Assembly (NCBI GenBank): GCA_023135785.1
Contig: JAGLSL010000001.1
Coordinates: 1-38,133, forward strand
Reading direction: 5' to 3'
Length of the DNA stretch: 38,133 nt
From: a bacterium
GTDB taxonomy: Bacteria; CAIJMQ01
Shown piece after piece: positions 15,849-23,796 of this stretch. Both the position numbers and the translations under genes were made by a program. Each line of letters begins with the position of its first letter. Positions within the stretch are counted from its first letter, which is position 1. Under the pieces are notes generated by a model. It was not told the DNA's origin. It did no database searches and saw only the letters and a list, made by a program, of their open reading frames with translations.

Positions 15849-16703
15849 ATGGGAACAACAAAAATCGCTTTATTTAAAGGTAAAAAAGTTAGGAAGACCC
15901 TGTATAAAAATGAGTGGTGGTTTGTGGTAAATGATGTAGTGGAGGCGCTTACTGATACGCCGAATGTTACGGACTATATTAAGAAATTTCGGATTAGAAA
16001 CGAAGAGCTCAACAAAGGGTGGGGACAAATTGTCACCCCCCTTTCCGTCCCGACCGCTGGCGGCCCGCAGATGTTAAATTGCGCCAACACTGAAGGCATT
16101 TTTCGCATAATTCAATCCATTCCGTCCCCTAAAGCCGAGCCTTTTAAACGTTGGCTGGCAAAAGTAGGCTATGAGCGAGTGCAAGAAATTGAAGATCCAG
16201 AGTTGGCAACCAAAAGAACCAAGATGCTCTATAAACTTAAGGGGTATTCTGAAAGCTGGATAGAAAAGCGAATGCGCGGTATTGCTATCCGCGAAGAACT
16301 TACAGATGAATGGCAAAAGCGCGGTGTAAAAGAGCAAAAAGAATACGAAATTTTGACCGCCGAAATTTCTAAAGCCGCTTTTGGTGTGACACCGAGTGAA
16401 TATAAAAAACTAAAAGGACTGAAACGGCAAAATTTGCGCGACCATATGGATGACTTGGAATTGATTTTCAATATGCTTGGCGAGCGAGTGACAACCGAAA
16501 TTTCTCAACAAGAAAAGCCGGATACCTTTGTAAAAAATAAAAAGGTGGCAAAAAGAGGCGGAGGCGTTGCCGGAAATGCCCGAAAACAAACAGAAAAAGA
16601 GATCGGTAGGAGCGTGGTTTCCCCAAAAAATTACCTGCAAACGCCGGAAAGCCGGAAACAGCTCAAGGCAAAGAAGTTCACCCCGTTAGATAAAAAAAAA
16701 TAG
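15849..16703 (+). CDS. Bro-N / DinD-like protein
   Basis: The N-terminal 110 residues (IALFKGKKVRKTLYKNEWWF, then DVVEALTDTPNVTDYIKK) are a Bro-N domain, found in phage antirepressors and baculovirus BRO DNA-binding proteins. KAEPFKRWLAKVGYERVQEIEDPEL and the C-terminal GGGVAGNARKQTEKEIGR with VVSPKNYL resemble the DNA-damage-inducible DinD family, of similar length (284 residues here). It starts after a GAGGGG site. It is followed by a degraded HTH-like frame and the helicase gene. Such proteins commonly sit in mobile or defence regions. A regulatory or DNA-damage role is plausible but unproved. Confidence 0.85.
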   Translation: MGTTKIALFKGKKVRKTLYKNEWWFVVNDVVEALTDTPNVTDYIKKFRIRNEELNKGWGQIVTPLSVPTAGGPQMLNCANTEGIFRIIQSIPSPKAEPFKRWLAKVGYERVQEIEDPELATKRTKMLYKLKGYSESWIEKRMRGIAIREELTDEWQKRGVKEQKEYEILTAEISKAAFGVTPSEYKKLKGLKRQNLRDHMDDLELIFNMLGERVTTEISQQEKPDTFVKNKKVAKRGGGVAGNARKQTEKEIGRSVVSPKNYLQTPESRKQLKAKKFTPLDKKK

Positions 16704-16705
16704 AT

Positions 16706-16855
16706 ATGGAAATAAGAGAAATTTTGCAGGGGATTATACGCGATTTTTCAGCGACACTTGAGCGAGAACTTAATCGTCAACTAAGTGAAGCATAGAAATT
16801 TATGACAAAAATTGCCAAAGCGCTGGGCGTTTCAATTGGGAATTTAATAAAATAA
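16706..16855 (+). pseudogene. Degraded small frame with HTH-regulator-like tail
   Basis: A 29-codon frame (MEIREILQGIIRDFS...) ends in TAG at 16793-16795. The same frame then continues as KFMTKIAKALGVSIGNLIK to a TAA three bases before the helicase ATG. KIAKALGVSI is the usual closing helix of XRE-type regulators. The whole looks like the 3' remnant of a regulator gene with one in-frame stop, or two tiny peptides. The last part resembles the tail fused to the first yggU scrap. Confidence 0.4.
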
Positions 16856-16857
16856 CT

Positions 16858-19596
16858 ATGAGTACGATAAATAAAATTATTGGATATTGGCTTGACTGTA
16901 TTAAGCAAGAAGATGTTTTGGCAAAAGACATTTCTATAAATGTGCGAACAAAAGCAACGCTCTATCCTTTTAGTTATGACCCTTTTATTTTTAACAAATC
17001 AGAAAACGAAGTGTCAGTTACTGATGAAAAAATAGTCAAATTAATAAAAGGTTCGAAAGTTCAAAATAAGGAAATATATTACGGCTATCCTCTCTTATTT
17101 TATTTTGATAGCAAAAAACAAGAAAATCGTGTGGCTCCACTTTTTGTAACAAAAATAAGTTTTACTGAAGACGAACAAAATATTTTTCTACACAAAGATG
17201 ACCCAGTCCCAAATTGTGGAATACAAGCATTAAATAAAATGGGGTTGAGAACAGAAGAAATCGCAGAAATAAATCAAGAATTTGAAAAAATATTTAAAGG
17301 AGATATTTCTGATTCAAAAACACTCGTTAAAAAATGTTTGGATATTCTTCTTGAAGAAACAAATTTTTCGATCAACGAAGAAATAAATCCTCTAAAATTA
17401 ACAAACACAGAGAAACTTTCTAAAATAATGGGTGCTGGTCTGTATAATAAAAGTTTAATTTTTGTTGGCGAAAACACTCTTTTTAATATGAGTCTTATTA
17501 AGGACTTGATGAATTTAAAAACAAGAACGGATACGGAAGAAACAGCACTTTCTTTTATAACGAACCAAACTGAACATATTGATAATACTATCAATTCTAA
17601 TAATCCATTAGTGTTGCCGTTTCCGTTAAATGACTATCAGATTAGCGCACTTAAAAGCGTGTTTGAAAACAAACTATCTGTAATTACTGGACCACCAGGG
17701 ACTGGAAAAAGTCAATTTATAATGAATTTACTTATAAATTTATTTTTGAATGATAAAAAAGTTTTATTTGTAAGTCATACAAATGAAGCTGTTGATGTAG
17801 TTAACGAAAAAATAAATAGTGATTTTCAGAATTTACTTTTTCGTACAGGTAAAAAAGAACTTAGGCAAGATTTAACGAAAAAATTTAATGAGCTTTCTTT
17901 AGATTCTCAAAAAAAGAGAAATATAACTACAATATCACTAAAAAGAGTTGGTATTCTTTGGCAAAATATTATAGACAATAAAAAATTACTTTTGAAGATT
18001 GATGAGCTTGAAGGAAAGGTAAATGAATTATATGAATTAAAAAAACTCAAAAGTGGGATAATTTTATTTTTTAAATTTAAATACTATTTGTGGAAACTGC
18101 AAAGAATGCCTCAAAAAATAAATGTGGAAAAGGAAATTAAAAGAATAGAAGAAGATTTTTTCAAATTATCAAGAGAATATGTAAAATCTATCTACGCAAA
18201 CAAAATGCTTGGCAAATGGGGAGCGTCCAATAAGGCAAAAGATTTTTTACACGAAGTTGAAACTACAAGCTTCCACGAAGACATAGGCGATCATTCTTTT
18301 ACTAAAGCTCTTGAGGTGTTGAAAATTTGGTCATCAACACTCAAATCTCTTAATAGAACTTTTCCCCTAAAAGCTGGTATTTTCGATTATGTAATTTTTG
18401 ACGAAGCATCACAAATAGATTTACCCTCCGCCGCTCCCGCTCTTTATAGAGCAAAAAAAGTAGTTGTAGTAGGAGACCCTATGCAACTTTCACATATCGC
18501 TGGAATTACTAAAGATTTAGACAAGGGAATCGCGAAGACATATAATCTGCAAGAACAAGAAGAATTATATCCATCAAAAATAAGATACTATGATGTTTCG
18601 CTTTATCGCTGTGCAGAATCCTGTTTAAGCAAACCGCCTGTTTTGCTTGCTAAACATTATCGGTCAGAAGATCAAATAATTGATTTATGTAATCAGGTAT
18701 TTTACAGTGGAAAATTAAGTATTGCTTCAAATCTTAACTATTCAAATTGGCCAAGCAGTTTGCCTCTAGGGATTAAGTGGGAAGATTGTAGTGGGACAGT
18801 AATGAGGCCTCCAAGCGGTAGTAGGGTGAATAGAGATGAAGCATTACAAGTAAATAATGTTTTTCAAGGGATTATAAAAGAAATTAAAGATTCAAATTTA
18901 TCAATAGGAATCGTAACTCCATACTCACAGCAACAAAAAGAAATATATCGCATAATTACACAAGCAACCCCGCAAGATATTATTGAAAAACATAATGTCA
19001 AAATACTTACAGCTCACAAGTTTCAAGGTTCTGAAAAAGATATTATGATTTTTTCTACAGTTCTTTCTTCCAAGGGAAACGGGAACAATGATCGTTGGTA
19101 TAACGCTCATCCCCAAATACTCAATGTGGCGTTGTCACGAGCAAAATATCTTTTATATATTGTTGGAGATAAACAATTTTGCTATACGAGAAATGGAATC
19201 TTAGGGAAGATTGCAGAAACTTATGATAAAATTAAAAAACAGGAAGAATTTGAAGAACAATATTTTTCTGGCAATTTTGATTCACCAACAGAACTTTTAC
19301 TCTATCAAAAATTGCAAAAAATTGATTTTGAATCACTCGGTTATAAACTCATCCCAAAATTTGTTACGAAAAGATATACTTTAGATTTTGCCTTGGCGGG
19401 AGAAAGAAAATTAAATATTGAATGCGATGGTTTTGGGAATCATAATATAATTGACGGATTACCAGTAATTGAGGACATCGAGAGAGATGAGTATCTTGTA
19501 AAAGAAGGGTGGGAAGTATTAAGATTTCCAAATCATCAAATAATCACAAAAATAGATTTTGTGATTAAAGAAATTTTGGAAAAGATTAAAAAATAG
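16858..19596 (+). CDS. SF1 (UPF1/DNA2-like) helicase with C-terminal DUF559/Vsr-like nuclease
   Basis: The 912-residue protein has helicase motifs in order: Walker A GPPGTGKS (about 279-286), VSHTNEAVD, Walker B DEAS (515-518), VVGDPMQLSHIAG, TAHKFQGSEKD (about 718-728) and NVALSRAKYLLYIVGD. The region between Walker A and B is long and partly coiled-coil. The last 100 residues are a PD-(D/E)XK nuclease of DUF559/Vsr type: Asp843, Glu855-Cys-Asp857-Gly, then RDEYLVKEGWEVLRF. Helicase-Vsr fusions are typical of anti-phage systems, but I cannot match this to a named one. The start ATG lies two bases after the HTH-like remnant and has no strong ribosome site. The gene is strongly AT-rich. Confidence 0.88.
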   Translation: MSTINKIIGYWLDCIKQEDVLAKDISINVRTKATLYPFSYDPFIFNKSENEVSVTDEKIVKLIKGSKVQNKEIYYGYPLLFYFDSKKQENRVAPLFVTKISFTEDEQNIFLHKDDPVPNCGIQALNKMGLRTEEIAEINQEFEKIFKGDISDSKTLVKKCLDILLEETNFSINEEINPLKLTNTEKLSKIMGAGLYNKSLIFVGENTLFNMSLIKDLMNLKTRTDTEETALSFITNQTEHIDNTINSNNPLVLPFPLNDYQISALKSVFENKLSVITGPPGTGKSQFIMNLLINLFLNDKKVLFVSHTNEAVDVVNEKINSDFQNLLFRTGKKELRQDLTKKFNELSLDSQKKRNITTISLKRVGILWQNIIDNKKLLLKIDELEGKVNELYELKKLKSGIILFFKFKYYLWKLQRMPQKINVEKEIKRIEEDFFKLSREYVKSIYANKMLGKWGASNKAKDFLHEVETTSFHEDIGDHSFTKALEVLKIWSSTLKSLNRTFPLKAGIFDYVIFDEASQIDLPSAAPALYRAKKVVVVGDPMQLSHIAGITKDLDKGIAKTYNLQEQEELYPSKIRYYDVSLYRCAESCLSKPPVLLAKHYRSEDQIIDLCNQVFYSGKLSIASNLNYSNWPSSLPLGIKWEDCSGTVMRPPSGSRVNRDEALQVNNVFQGIIKEIKDSNLSIGIVTPYSQQQKEIYRIITQATPQDIIEKHNVKILTAHKFQGSEKDIMIFSTVLSSKGNGNNDRWYNAHPQILNVALSRAKYLLYIVGDKQFCYTRNGILGKIAETYDKIKKQEEFEEQYFSGNFDSPTELLLYQKLQKIDFESLGYKLIPKFVTKRYTLDFALAGERKLNIECDGFGNHNIIDGLPVIEDIERDEYLVKEGWEVLRFPNHQIITKIDFVIKEILEKIKK

Positions 19597-19977
19597 TTTC
19601 AGTCGCTCGCTCCGCGAGCAATCCAGTTTTTTTCGGACGGACGGCGGAGCAAAAGGGCAAAAAGGAAGGGGGTTTGGAAGGAATTTTTGCGCTTTTGCGA
19701 TTAAAATTAGAGCGTTTCCGCTTTTCTCTGATTAAGAGAAACACAAAACAGATAAATTTTCTTTTCCTTTTAAAAGAAAAAATGGGGGCAGAAATAAATT
19801 AAAAAAATGTATTAAAAAAATTTCTGTTTTGGTTTCGCCGAAGCTCGCAAGAGCGGAGGCAGACCTAATATCCGAAGCTCTGCTTTGCAGGGTAAAGGCG
19901 AGTTTCGCTCTTACTTCGTCGGGACTACGGCGGACAAAGTCCGCCAAATTCTTATCAAATCATAAAATTTAAAAATC
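19597..19977. other. Intergenic region rich in GC hairpins
   Basis: This 381-base spacer has no credible gene. It mixes AT-rich stretches with GC-rich inverted repeats: GCTCGCTCCGCGAGC near 19607, TTTCTCT/AGAGAAA near 19722, TTTTCTTTT/AAAAGAAAA near 19758, several CTTCGG/CCGAAG-type motifs between 19838 and 19920, and a perfect GGCGGAC-aaa-GTCCGCC hairpin at 19929-19945. The last lies about 30 bases before the HEPN-like gene. The first hairpins may end helicase transcription. Confidence 0.5.
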
Positions 19978-20445
19978 ATGAATCAAATAATCAGGGAAAA
20001 ATTAAGTTTGTTTAGGGGAACTATTATTTCAGATGCAACGGTAATAGAAAGGGCGCTTGGTTGGAAACTCAGGACATATTTTTTCCCTAAAACTAACCAA
20101 CAAGCATCAGATTTTCTTTATTATATTATAGAAACATCCCATTTCAGTTTTGATAAAAAGATCTCGCTCTACGAGCAAATCCCATATTTCAAAAAGTTAA
20201 AGCAGTATTCAAAAATAAAAAACTCCTTAAGATTTGTTCAACAATTAAGAAATGCGTTAGCTCATTGGGATTTAGACGAAAAGATGAGTAATAAGAATGA
20301 AATTGTTATTTATAGCCCAGTTACTTTTAAGAGATTAAAATTAAATAATGAAATAATGGGGAGATTTCAAGAACACGAAAGAATTCTTTTAAAAGCATTT
20401 GGTTGGGAACAAACCCTTAGAGCAAAATTAGAAGAACAGAGTTAG
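19978..20445 (+). CDS. Small alpha-helical protein with HEPN-like RNase motif
   Basis: A 155-residue protein with no strong family match. The only diagnostic motif is RNALAH (residues 91-96), an R-x4-H with a polar residue after the Arg, which is the catalytic motif of HEPN ribonucleases. The rest looks helical and charged. HEPN proteins act as toxins or as effectors of abortive defence and often lie next to helicase-nuclease genes, as here. There is no MNT-type nucleotidyltransferase antitoxin beside it. It has no obvious ribosome site. Assignment to HEPN is tentative because a single short motif can occur by chance. Confidence 0.5.
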   Translation: MNQIIREKLSLFRGTIISDATVIERALGWKLRTYFFPKTNQQASDFLYYIIETSHFSFDKKISLYEQIPYFKKLKQYSKIKNSLRFVQQLRNALAHWDLDEKMSNKNEIVIYSPVTFKRLKLNNEIMGRFQEHERILLKAFGWEQTLRAKLEEQS

Positions 20446-20460
20446 CTGTAGCAAATTCTC

Positions 20461-20679
20461 ATGCTCATTAAAGTAAAAGTCACCACAAACTCAAAGAAAG
20501 AAGAAGTTATTCAAAAATCCGAAGATAGTTTCCAAGTCAAGGTAAGAGCAAAACCGATACAAGGCCAAGCAAATAAAGCTGTAACTGAAGCGCTTGCTTC
20601 GTTTTTAAAACTCCCAATAAAAAAAATACGATTGGTGAGAGGTTCTAAAACGCCAAATAAATTATTCGAGATAAAATGA
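20461..20679 (+). CDS. yggU: DUF167 / YggU family protein, intact copy
   Basis: A 72-residue protein with the family core SFQVKVRAKPIQGQANKAVTEALA and the C-terminal LVRGSKTPNKLFEIK. YggU proteins are conserved across bacteria and archaea; their biochemical function is unknown. Its last four bases (ATGA) overlap the dtd start, so the two are coupled, and this is presumably the resident chromosomal copy. Two partial copies lie 4.9 kb and 7.7 kb upstream, bounding the accessory modules. Confidence 0.88.
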   Translation: MLIKVKVTTNSKKEEVIQKSEDSFQVKVRAKPIQGQANKAVTEALASFLKLPIKKIRLVRGSKTPNKLFEIK

Positions 20680-21125
20680 AAACTGTAATCCAAAGAGTCA
20701 AAAGCGCAAAAGTAGAAGTTAACAATAAAGAAGTCGCGAAGATAAAAGGCGGGCTTTTGCTTTTATTAGGAATAGGAGCGAAGGATACCTTGCAAGATAT
20801 AGATAAATTGGTAGATAAGGTTCTAAATTTGAGGATATTTGAAGATACTGCTGGCAAAATGAATCTCTCCCTAAAAGATATAAAGGAAGACCTTTTAGTA
20901 GTTCCACAATTTACGCTATATGCTAATACCAATAGCGGAAGACGACCTTCCTTTGAGAAAGCGAAAAATCCCAAAGAGGCAAAAGCATTATTTGAGGAGT
21001 TCTTGGGAAAATTAAAACGGCAGGGGTTTTCTCCGCAAACTGGAATATTTGGCGAGCATATGGTTGTCAGCTTAGAAAATGATGGACCTGTAACGATAAT
21101 TCTTGAGAGTGAATGTGACAAGTGA
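20676..21125 (+). CDS. dtd: D-aminoacyl-tRNA deacylase
   Basis: Dtd hydrolyses D-amino acids (and glycine mischarged on tRNA-Ala) from tRNAs. The 149-residue protein has the family features in order: MKTVIQRVKSAKVEV at the start, LLVVPQFTLYA (usual SQFTL) and NSGRRPSFEKA in the middle, and ENDGPVTIILES with the Gly-Pro chiral-selection motif at the C-terminus. The start overlaps the yggU stop by four bases. It converges on rpe, and a large inverted repeat fills the gap between them. Confidence 0.95.
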   Translation: MKTVIQRVKSAKVEVNNKEVAKIKGGLLLLLGIGAKDTLQDIDKLVDKVLNLRIFEDTAGKMNLSLKDIKEDLLVVPQFTLYANTNSGRRPSFEKAKNPKEAKALFEEFLGKLKRQGFSPQTGIFGEHMVVSLENDGPVTIILESECDK

Positions 21126-21242
21126 GAAGTTAAAAGTAAAAAGGTAAAACTACAAGTCAAAAGATAAAATTTAAATAATAAAAACAGTTATTTTTGAATT
21201 TTTAATTGTGGTTTTGACTTTTGCGTTTTTACTTTTAAGTTC
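21126..21242. repeat. Large imperfect inverted repeat between convergent dtd and rpe
   Basis: The left arm from 21126 (GAAGTTAAAAGTAAAAA, then a CAAGTCAAAAG part) is complementary with gaps to the right arm ending at 21242 (GTTTTGACTTTTGCG, then TTTTTACTTTTAAGTTC). It fills the entire gap and touches both stop codons. T-rich ends on both strands would allow a bidirectional terminator role. Confidence 0.55.
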
Positions 21243-21948
21243 AGATGAGATTCTTCAGTTTCTGCAGAGCTTCTTTAGGGTTTTTTGAGCGAAAAAAGTA
21301 ACTTCCCACCACTAATACATTTGCTCCAGCATCTGTTGTTTTACTAATTGTATCCTCATTCACACCGCCATCAACTTTTATATCTTTGGAAAAGATACTT
21401 CTTATATTTCTTATCTTATCAATAGCGGAAGTAATTAGAGCTTGACCTCCAAAGCCCGGATTTACGGTCATTACAAGAACTTCGTTTAATTCATCTGCAA
21501 GATTTTCGGCAAAAAAGGGCGTCGGCGGATTTAGAGCAAGAGAAACTTTTACTCCTTTTGTTTTTATCATGCGAATAGTTTCTCGAAGTTTATCTTCGTC
21601 CATGTCTACGGTTGTGCGAGGGTAAACGCCATCCTTGGGCACAGGCGAGTTTTTGCCCGGATATTCTTCCACATGAAAAGCAATCAAGCTAGCTCCAGCA
21701 TTTATAAAATCGTTTATATATTTAGACGGTTTTTCAATCATCAAATGAACATCTAGCGGTAGAGATGTTACCTTTTTTATTGATTCCACAACTACAGGGC
21801 CAAATGTAAGATTGGGAACGAAATGCCCGTCCATCACATCTAAATGTATTCTATCGGCTCCGGCGTCTTCGCATTTTTTGATTTCTTCCTTTAATTTGGA
21901 AAAATCAGAAGACAAAATAGACGTTGCAAAAATTATTTTTCTTTCCAT
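21241..21948 (-). CDS. rpe: Ribulose-phosphate 3-epimerase
   Basis: Rpe interconverts ribulose 5-phosphate and xylulose 5-phosphate in the pentose phosphate pathway, alongside the transketolase encoded upstream. The TIM barrel motifs ATSILSSDFSKL, HLDVMDGHFVPNLTFGP, LDVHLMIEKP, VNPGFGGQ and KVDGGVNEDT with VVGSYFF give the catalytic aspartates and phosphate site. I use the ATG at 21948 because homologues begin at this point; the frame could extend 13 codons upstream. A loop after IAFHVEE is about 20 residues longer than in well-known enzymes (YPGKNSPVPKDGVYPRTTVD). The gene stands alone on the minus strand between convergent and divergent neighbours. Confidence 0.94.
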   Translation of the reverse strand: MERKIIFATSILSSDFSKLKEEIKKCEDAGADRIHLDVMDGHFVPNLTFGPVVVESIKKVTSLPLDVHLMIEKPSKYINDFINAGASLIAFHVEEYPGKNSPVPKDGVYPRTTVDMDEDKLRETIRMIKTKGVKVSLALNPPTPFFAENLADELNEVLVMTVNPGFGGQALITSAIDKIRNIRSIFSKDIKVDGGVNEDTISKTTDAGANVLVVGSYFFRSKNPKEALQKLKNLI

Positions 21949-22005
21949 TTTCAAGTGTATTATAAAGATAAAATCATCAATTGACAATAAAACAGTATAA
22001 ATTAG

Positions 22006-22170
22006 GATTCAGAATATCAGATTATCAGGTCTCCGACGCGCCATAGCCGCTTTGGCGACGGAGCGTAGTAGATATCAGGAGAAAAGGATATCAGGTTGTT
22101 TTTATAACATTTCCCTGATACACTGATAACCTAATATACTGTGTCCTGATTCCTTGATATCCTGATAGCC
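22006..22170. repeat. Cluster of GATATCAGG-type inverted repeats
   Basis: Repeated ATATCAG / GATATCAGG words on the left (22011-22096) face CCTGATAC, ATAACCT and GATATCCTGATAG on the right (22114-22169). Embedded at 22031-22063 is a GC-rich hairpin with CTCCG/CGGAG ends and core GCCATAGCCGCTTTGGCGAC; a looser relative lies at 5211-5240 before the GH3 gene. Together these fill the gap between divergent rpe and coaD. A TATAAT follows at 22171-22176. Confidence 0.5.
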
Positions 22171-22234
22171 TATAATAGGTTTGGACAAGTTGTTATTATG
22201 GTGATAGAATTCTTCAGTAAGGAAAAACATAAGC

Positions 22235-22726
22235 ATGACTAAAAGAGTTATTTATCCTGGCACTTTTGACCCTATAACCTTAGGGCATTTAGACCTTATA
22301 AAAAGAGCTGTCGGGATATTTGACGAACTTATTATTGCAGTTGCTTCGAATCCGCATAAAAATCCTTTGTTTTCTATCGATGAAAGAATAAATATGTTAA
22401 AAGAAGTAACAAAGGGTATTAATAATATAGAAATCGATTCATTTGAGGTGCTTCTTATCGATTATGTAAGAAGTAAAAAATGTAACATCGTATTAAGAGG
22501 CATAAGGGCTATATCGGATTTCGAATATGAGTTCCAGATGGTTTTATCCAACAGAAAACTTGCTCACGATATAGAAACGATATTTATGATGCCCTCAGAA
22601 AATTATTCTTATCTTAGTTCCAAGATAATAAAGGAAATGGCTTCTTTGGGAGCTAATTTAAGCGGGTTTGTTCCGTCAATTGTCGAAAGGAAACTTAAGG
22701 AAAAAATAGCAAAAGGTAAAAACTAG
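22235..22726 (+). CDS. coaD: Pantetheine-phosphate adenylyltransferase
   Basis: CoaD transfers AMP from ATP to 4'-phosphopantetheine in coenzyme A synthesis. The N-terminal [16 protein letters not shown] has the T/HxGH nucleotidyltransferase motif (Thr10, His18). [18 protein letters not shown] and the late [13 protein letters not shown] complete the family signature. At 163 residues it has normal length. The ATG follows an AGGAAAAA site. The pseudopilin gene starts 11 bases after its stop, so the two probably share a message, which looks fortuitous rather than functional. Confidence 0.96.
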   Translation: MTKRVIYPGTFDPITLGHLDLIKRAVGIFDELIIAVASNPHKNPLFSIDERINMLKEVTKGINNIEIDSFEVLLIDYVRSKKCNIVLRGIRAISDFEYEFQMVLSNRKLAHDIETIFMMPSENYSYLSSKIIKEMASLGANLSGFVPSIVERKLKEKIAKGKN

Positions 22727-22737
22727 CGGAGGTTAAA

Positions 22738-23391
22738 ATGGATAGAAAACACGGCTTCACATTAATCGAGCTTTTGGTTGTTGTTGCAATCATGGGAATT
22801 CTCGCAGGTATTTTAATGCCTGCTTTAAGCAGAGCAAGAGAAGGAGCGAGAAGGGTAACTTGTATTAATAATTTGAAGCAGTTCGGACTTGCTTTAAATG
22901 AATACGCAAATGATAATTTTGAGACTCTTCCCCCAACTTATGGTCCACAAGAAGCCAACAATATGATAAGAGACACTACACATTCAGAAATAGGGTTGGG
23001 ATATTTAATGGAAAAATATCTCGGCAGTAATTTCGGACTTTTTGTATGCCCGTCAAGCAGTTACTCAAACGATGCTAAAGAGATTCAGTCCCTATGGGGA
23101 AATCCTTCTTTACAGGATATAAATAGCGCTTATATTTACAGGGCAAGATCGGGAGGACTACCAAATTTTACAGGAAGTATAGATGGCAATAAAGCTTTAG
23201 TTATGGACTATAACTTATCGGGAGCAACTCCTCCATTATTAAATCATGAAGGCAAGTATGTTCATATCGTTTTTTTTGACGGACATGCCAAAGGTTTTTC
23301 TAATACAGACAGACTTTTAACTATATCTACCATACCCCCGCAAGACAAAGACTATGTTTTCTCGGAAGCGGATAAACTATCCGGACAATAA
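22738..23391 (+). CDS. Type II secretion-like pseudopilin with H-Xn-DG tail
   Basis: Residues 1-30 are a type IV prepilin leader and hydrophobic helix: KHG^[20 protein letters not shown], cleaved after Gly6, with Glu at mature position 5. The C-terminal [18 protein letters not shown] resembles the H-X9-DG motif of the prepilin-processing-associated proteins that are greatly expanded in Planctomycetes, Lentisphaerae and Omnitrophota. The 217-residue protein would be exported and processed at the inner membrane. The strong CGGAGG ribosome site supports the ATG. No other secretion genes are adjacent except the truncated F-family gene at the left edge. Confidence 0.9.
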   Translation: MDRKHGFTLIELLVVVAIMGILAGILMPALSRAREGARRVTCINNLKQFGLALNEYANDNFETLPPTYGPQEANNMIRDTTHSEIGLGYLMEKYLGSNFGLFVCPSSSYSNDAKEIQSLWGNPSLQDINSAYIYRARSGGLPNFTGSIDGNKALVMDYNLSGATPPLLNHEGKYVHIVFFDGHAKGFSNTDRLLTISTIPPQDKDYVFSEADKLSGQ

Positions 23392-23796
23392 AGGAAAAGT
23401 AAATTACCCCGCCATAAAGGGCGGGGCATTAAAAGATGACAAAAGGGGAGTTTATCCCTGTGAAACTTGTCCTCGTGAAAACGGGGAACAGGGACAGGAA
23501 TAACATGGTCATCCTCTTTTTCATCCCCGTTCCCGTATTAAATACGGGACATTCTGCCTGATTCTTGATAAAAATCTTTGAGAGTTTTATTTGATTTTGA
23601 TATTTGACTTTTGCCCTGAACCACCCGACATCGTCGAGGCAGGAGAACAAGCTCGGTATTAGGGTTCAAATTGTTATATCACTTCCCTATTTTCTAATAT
23701 CCTCTACCTTTCCGACGTGACATCGGAGCAGACAGACAATTCCCAATGAATATTTAATTAGGAATTGGATATTAGTAATTGGAAATTAAAAGTTGT
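23392..23796. other. Intergenic region between convergent genes with several palindromes
   Basis: This 405-base spacer lies between the pseudopilin and guaB3, whose 3' ends face each other. It has no credible gene. It starts with a perfect hairpin CCCCGCC/GGCGGGG (23407-23426), a likely transcription stop. A GC-rich block (GTCCTCGTGAAAACGGGG, then ACAGGGACAGG) follows, and CCCGTATT-a-AATACGGG (23532-23548) is a perfect 17-base palindrome. The last 55 bases hold a relative of the ATTAGTAATTAG repeat found between porA and porB. Confidence 0.55.

Noticed and set aside
19732-19947. Minus-strand 71-residue frame
   Set aside because: It consists of translated GC-rich hairpins and low-complexity sequence with no ribosome site or family.
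12589-20679. Integrase-mediated element inserted in tRNA-Ser
   Set aside because: No integrase is encoded and no second copy of the tRNA 3' end is seen; the repeated sequence is yggU, not the tRNA.
23429-23650. Minus-strand 73-residue frame between pseudopilin and guaB3
   Set aside because: It crosses several palindromes, has no ribosome site and no recognisable family.
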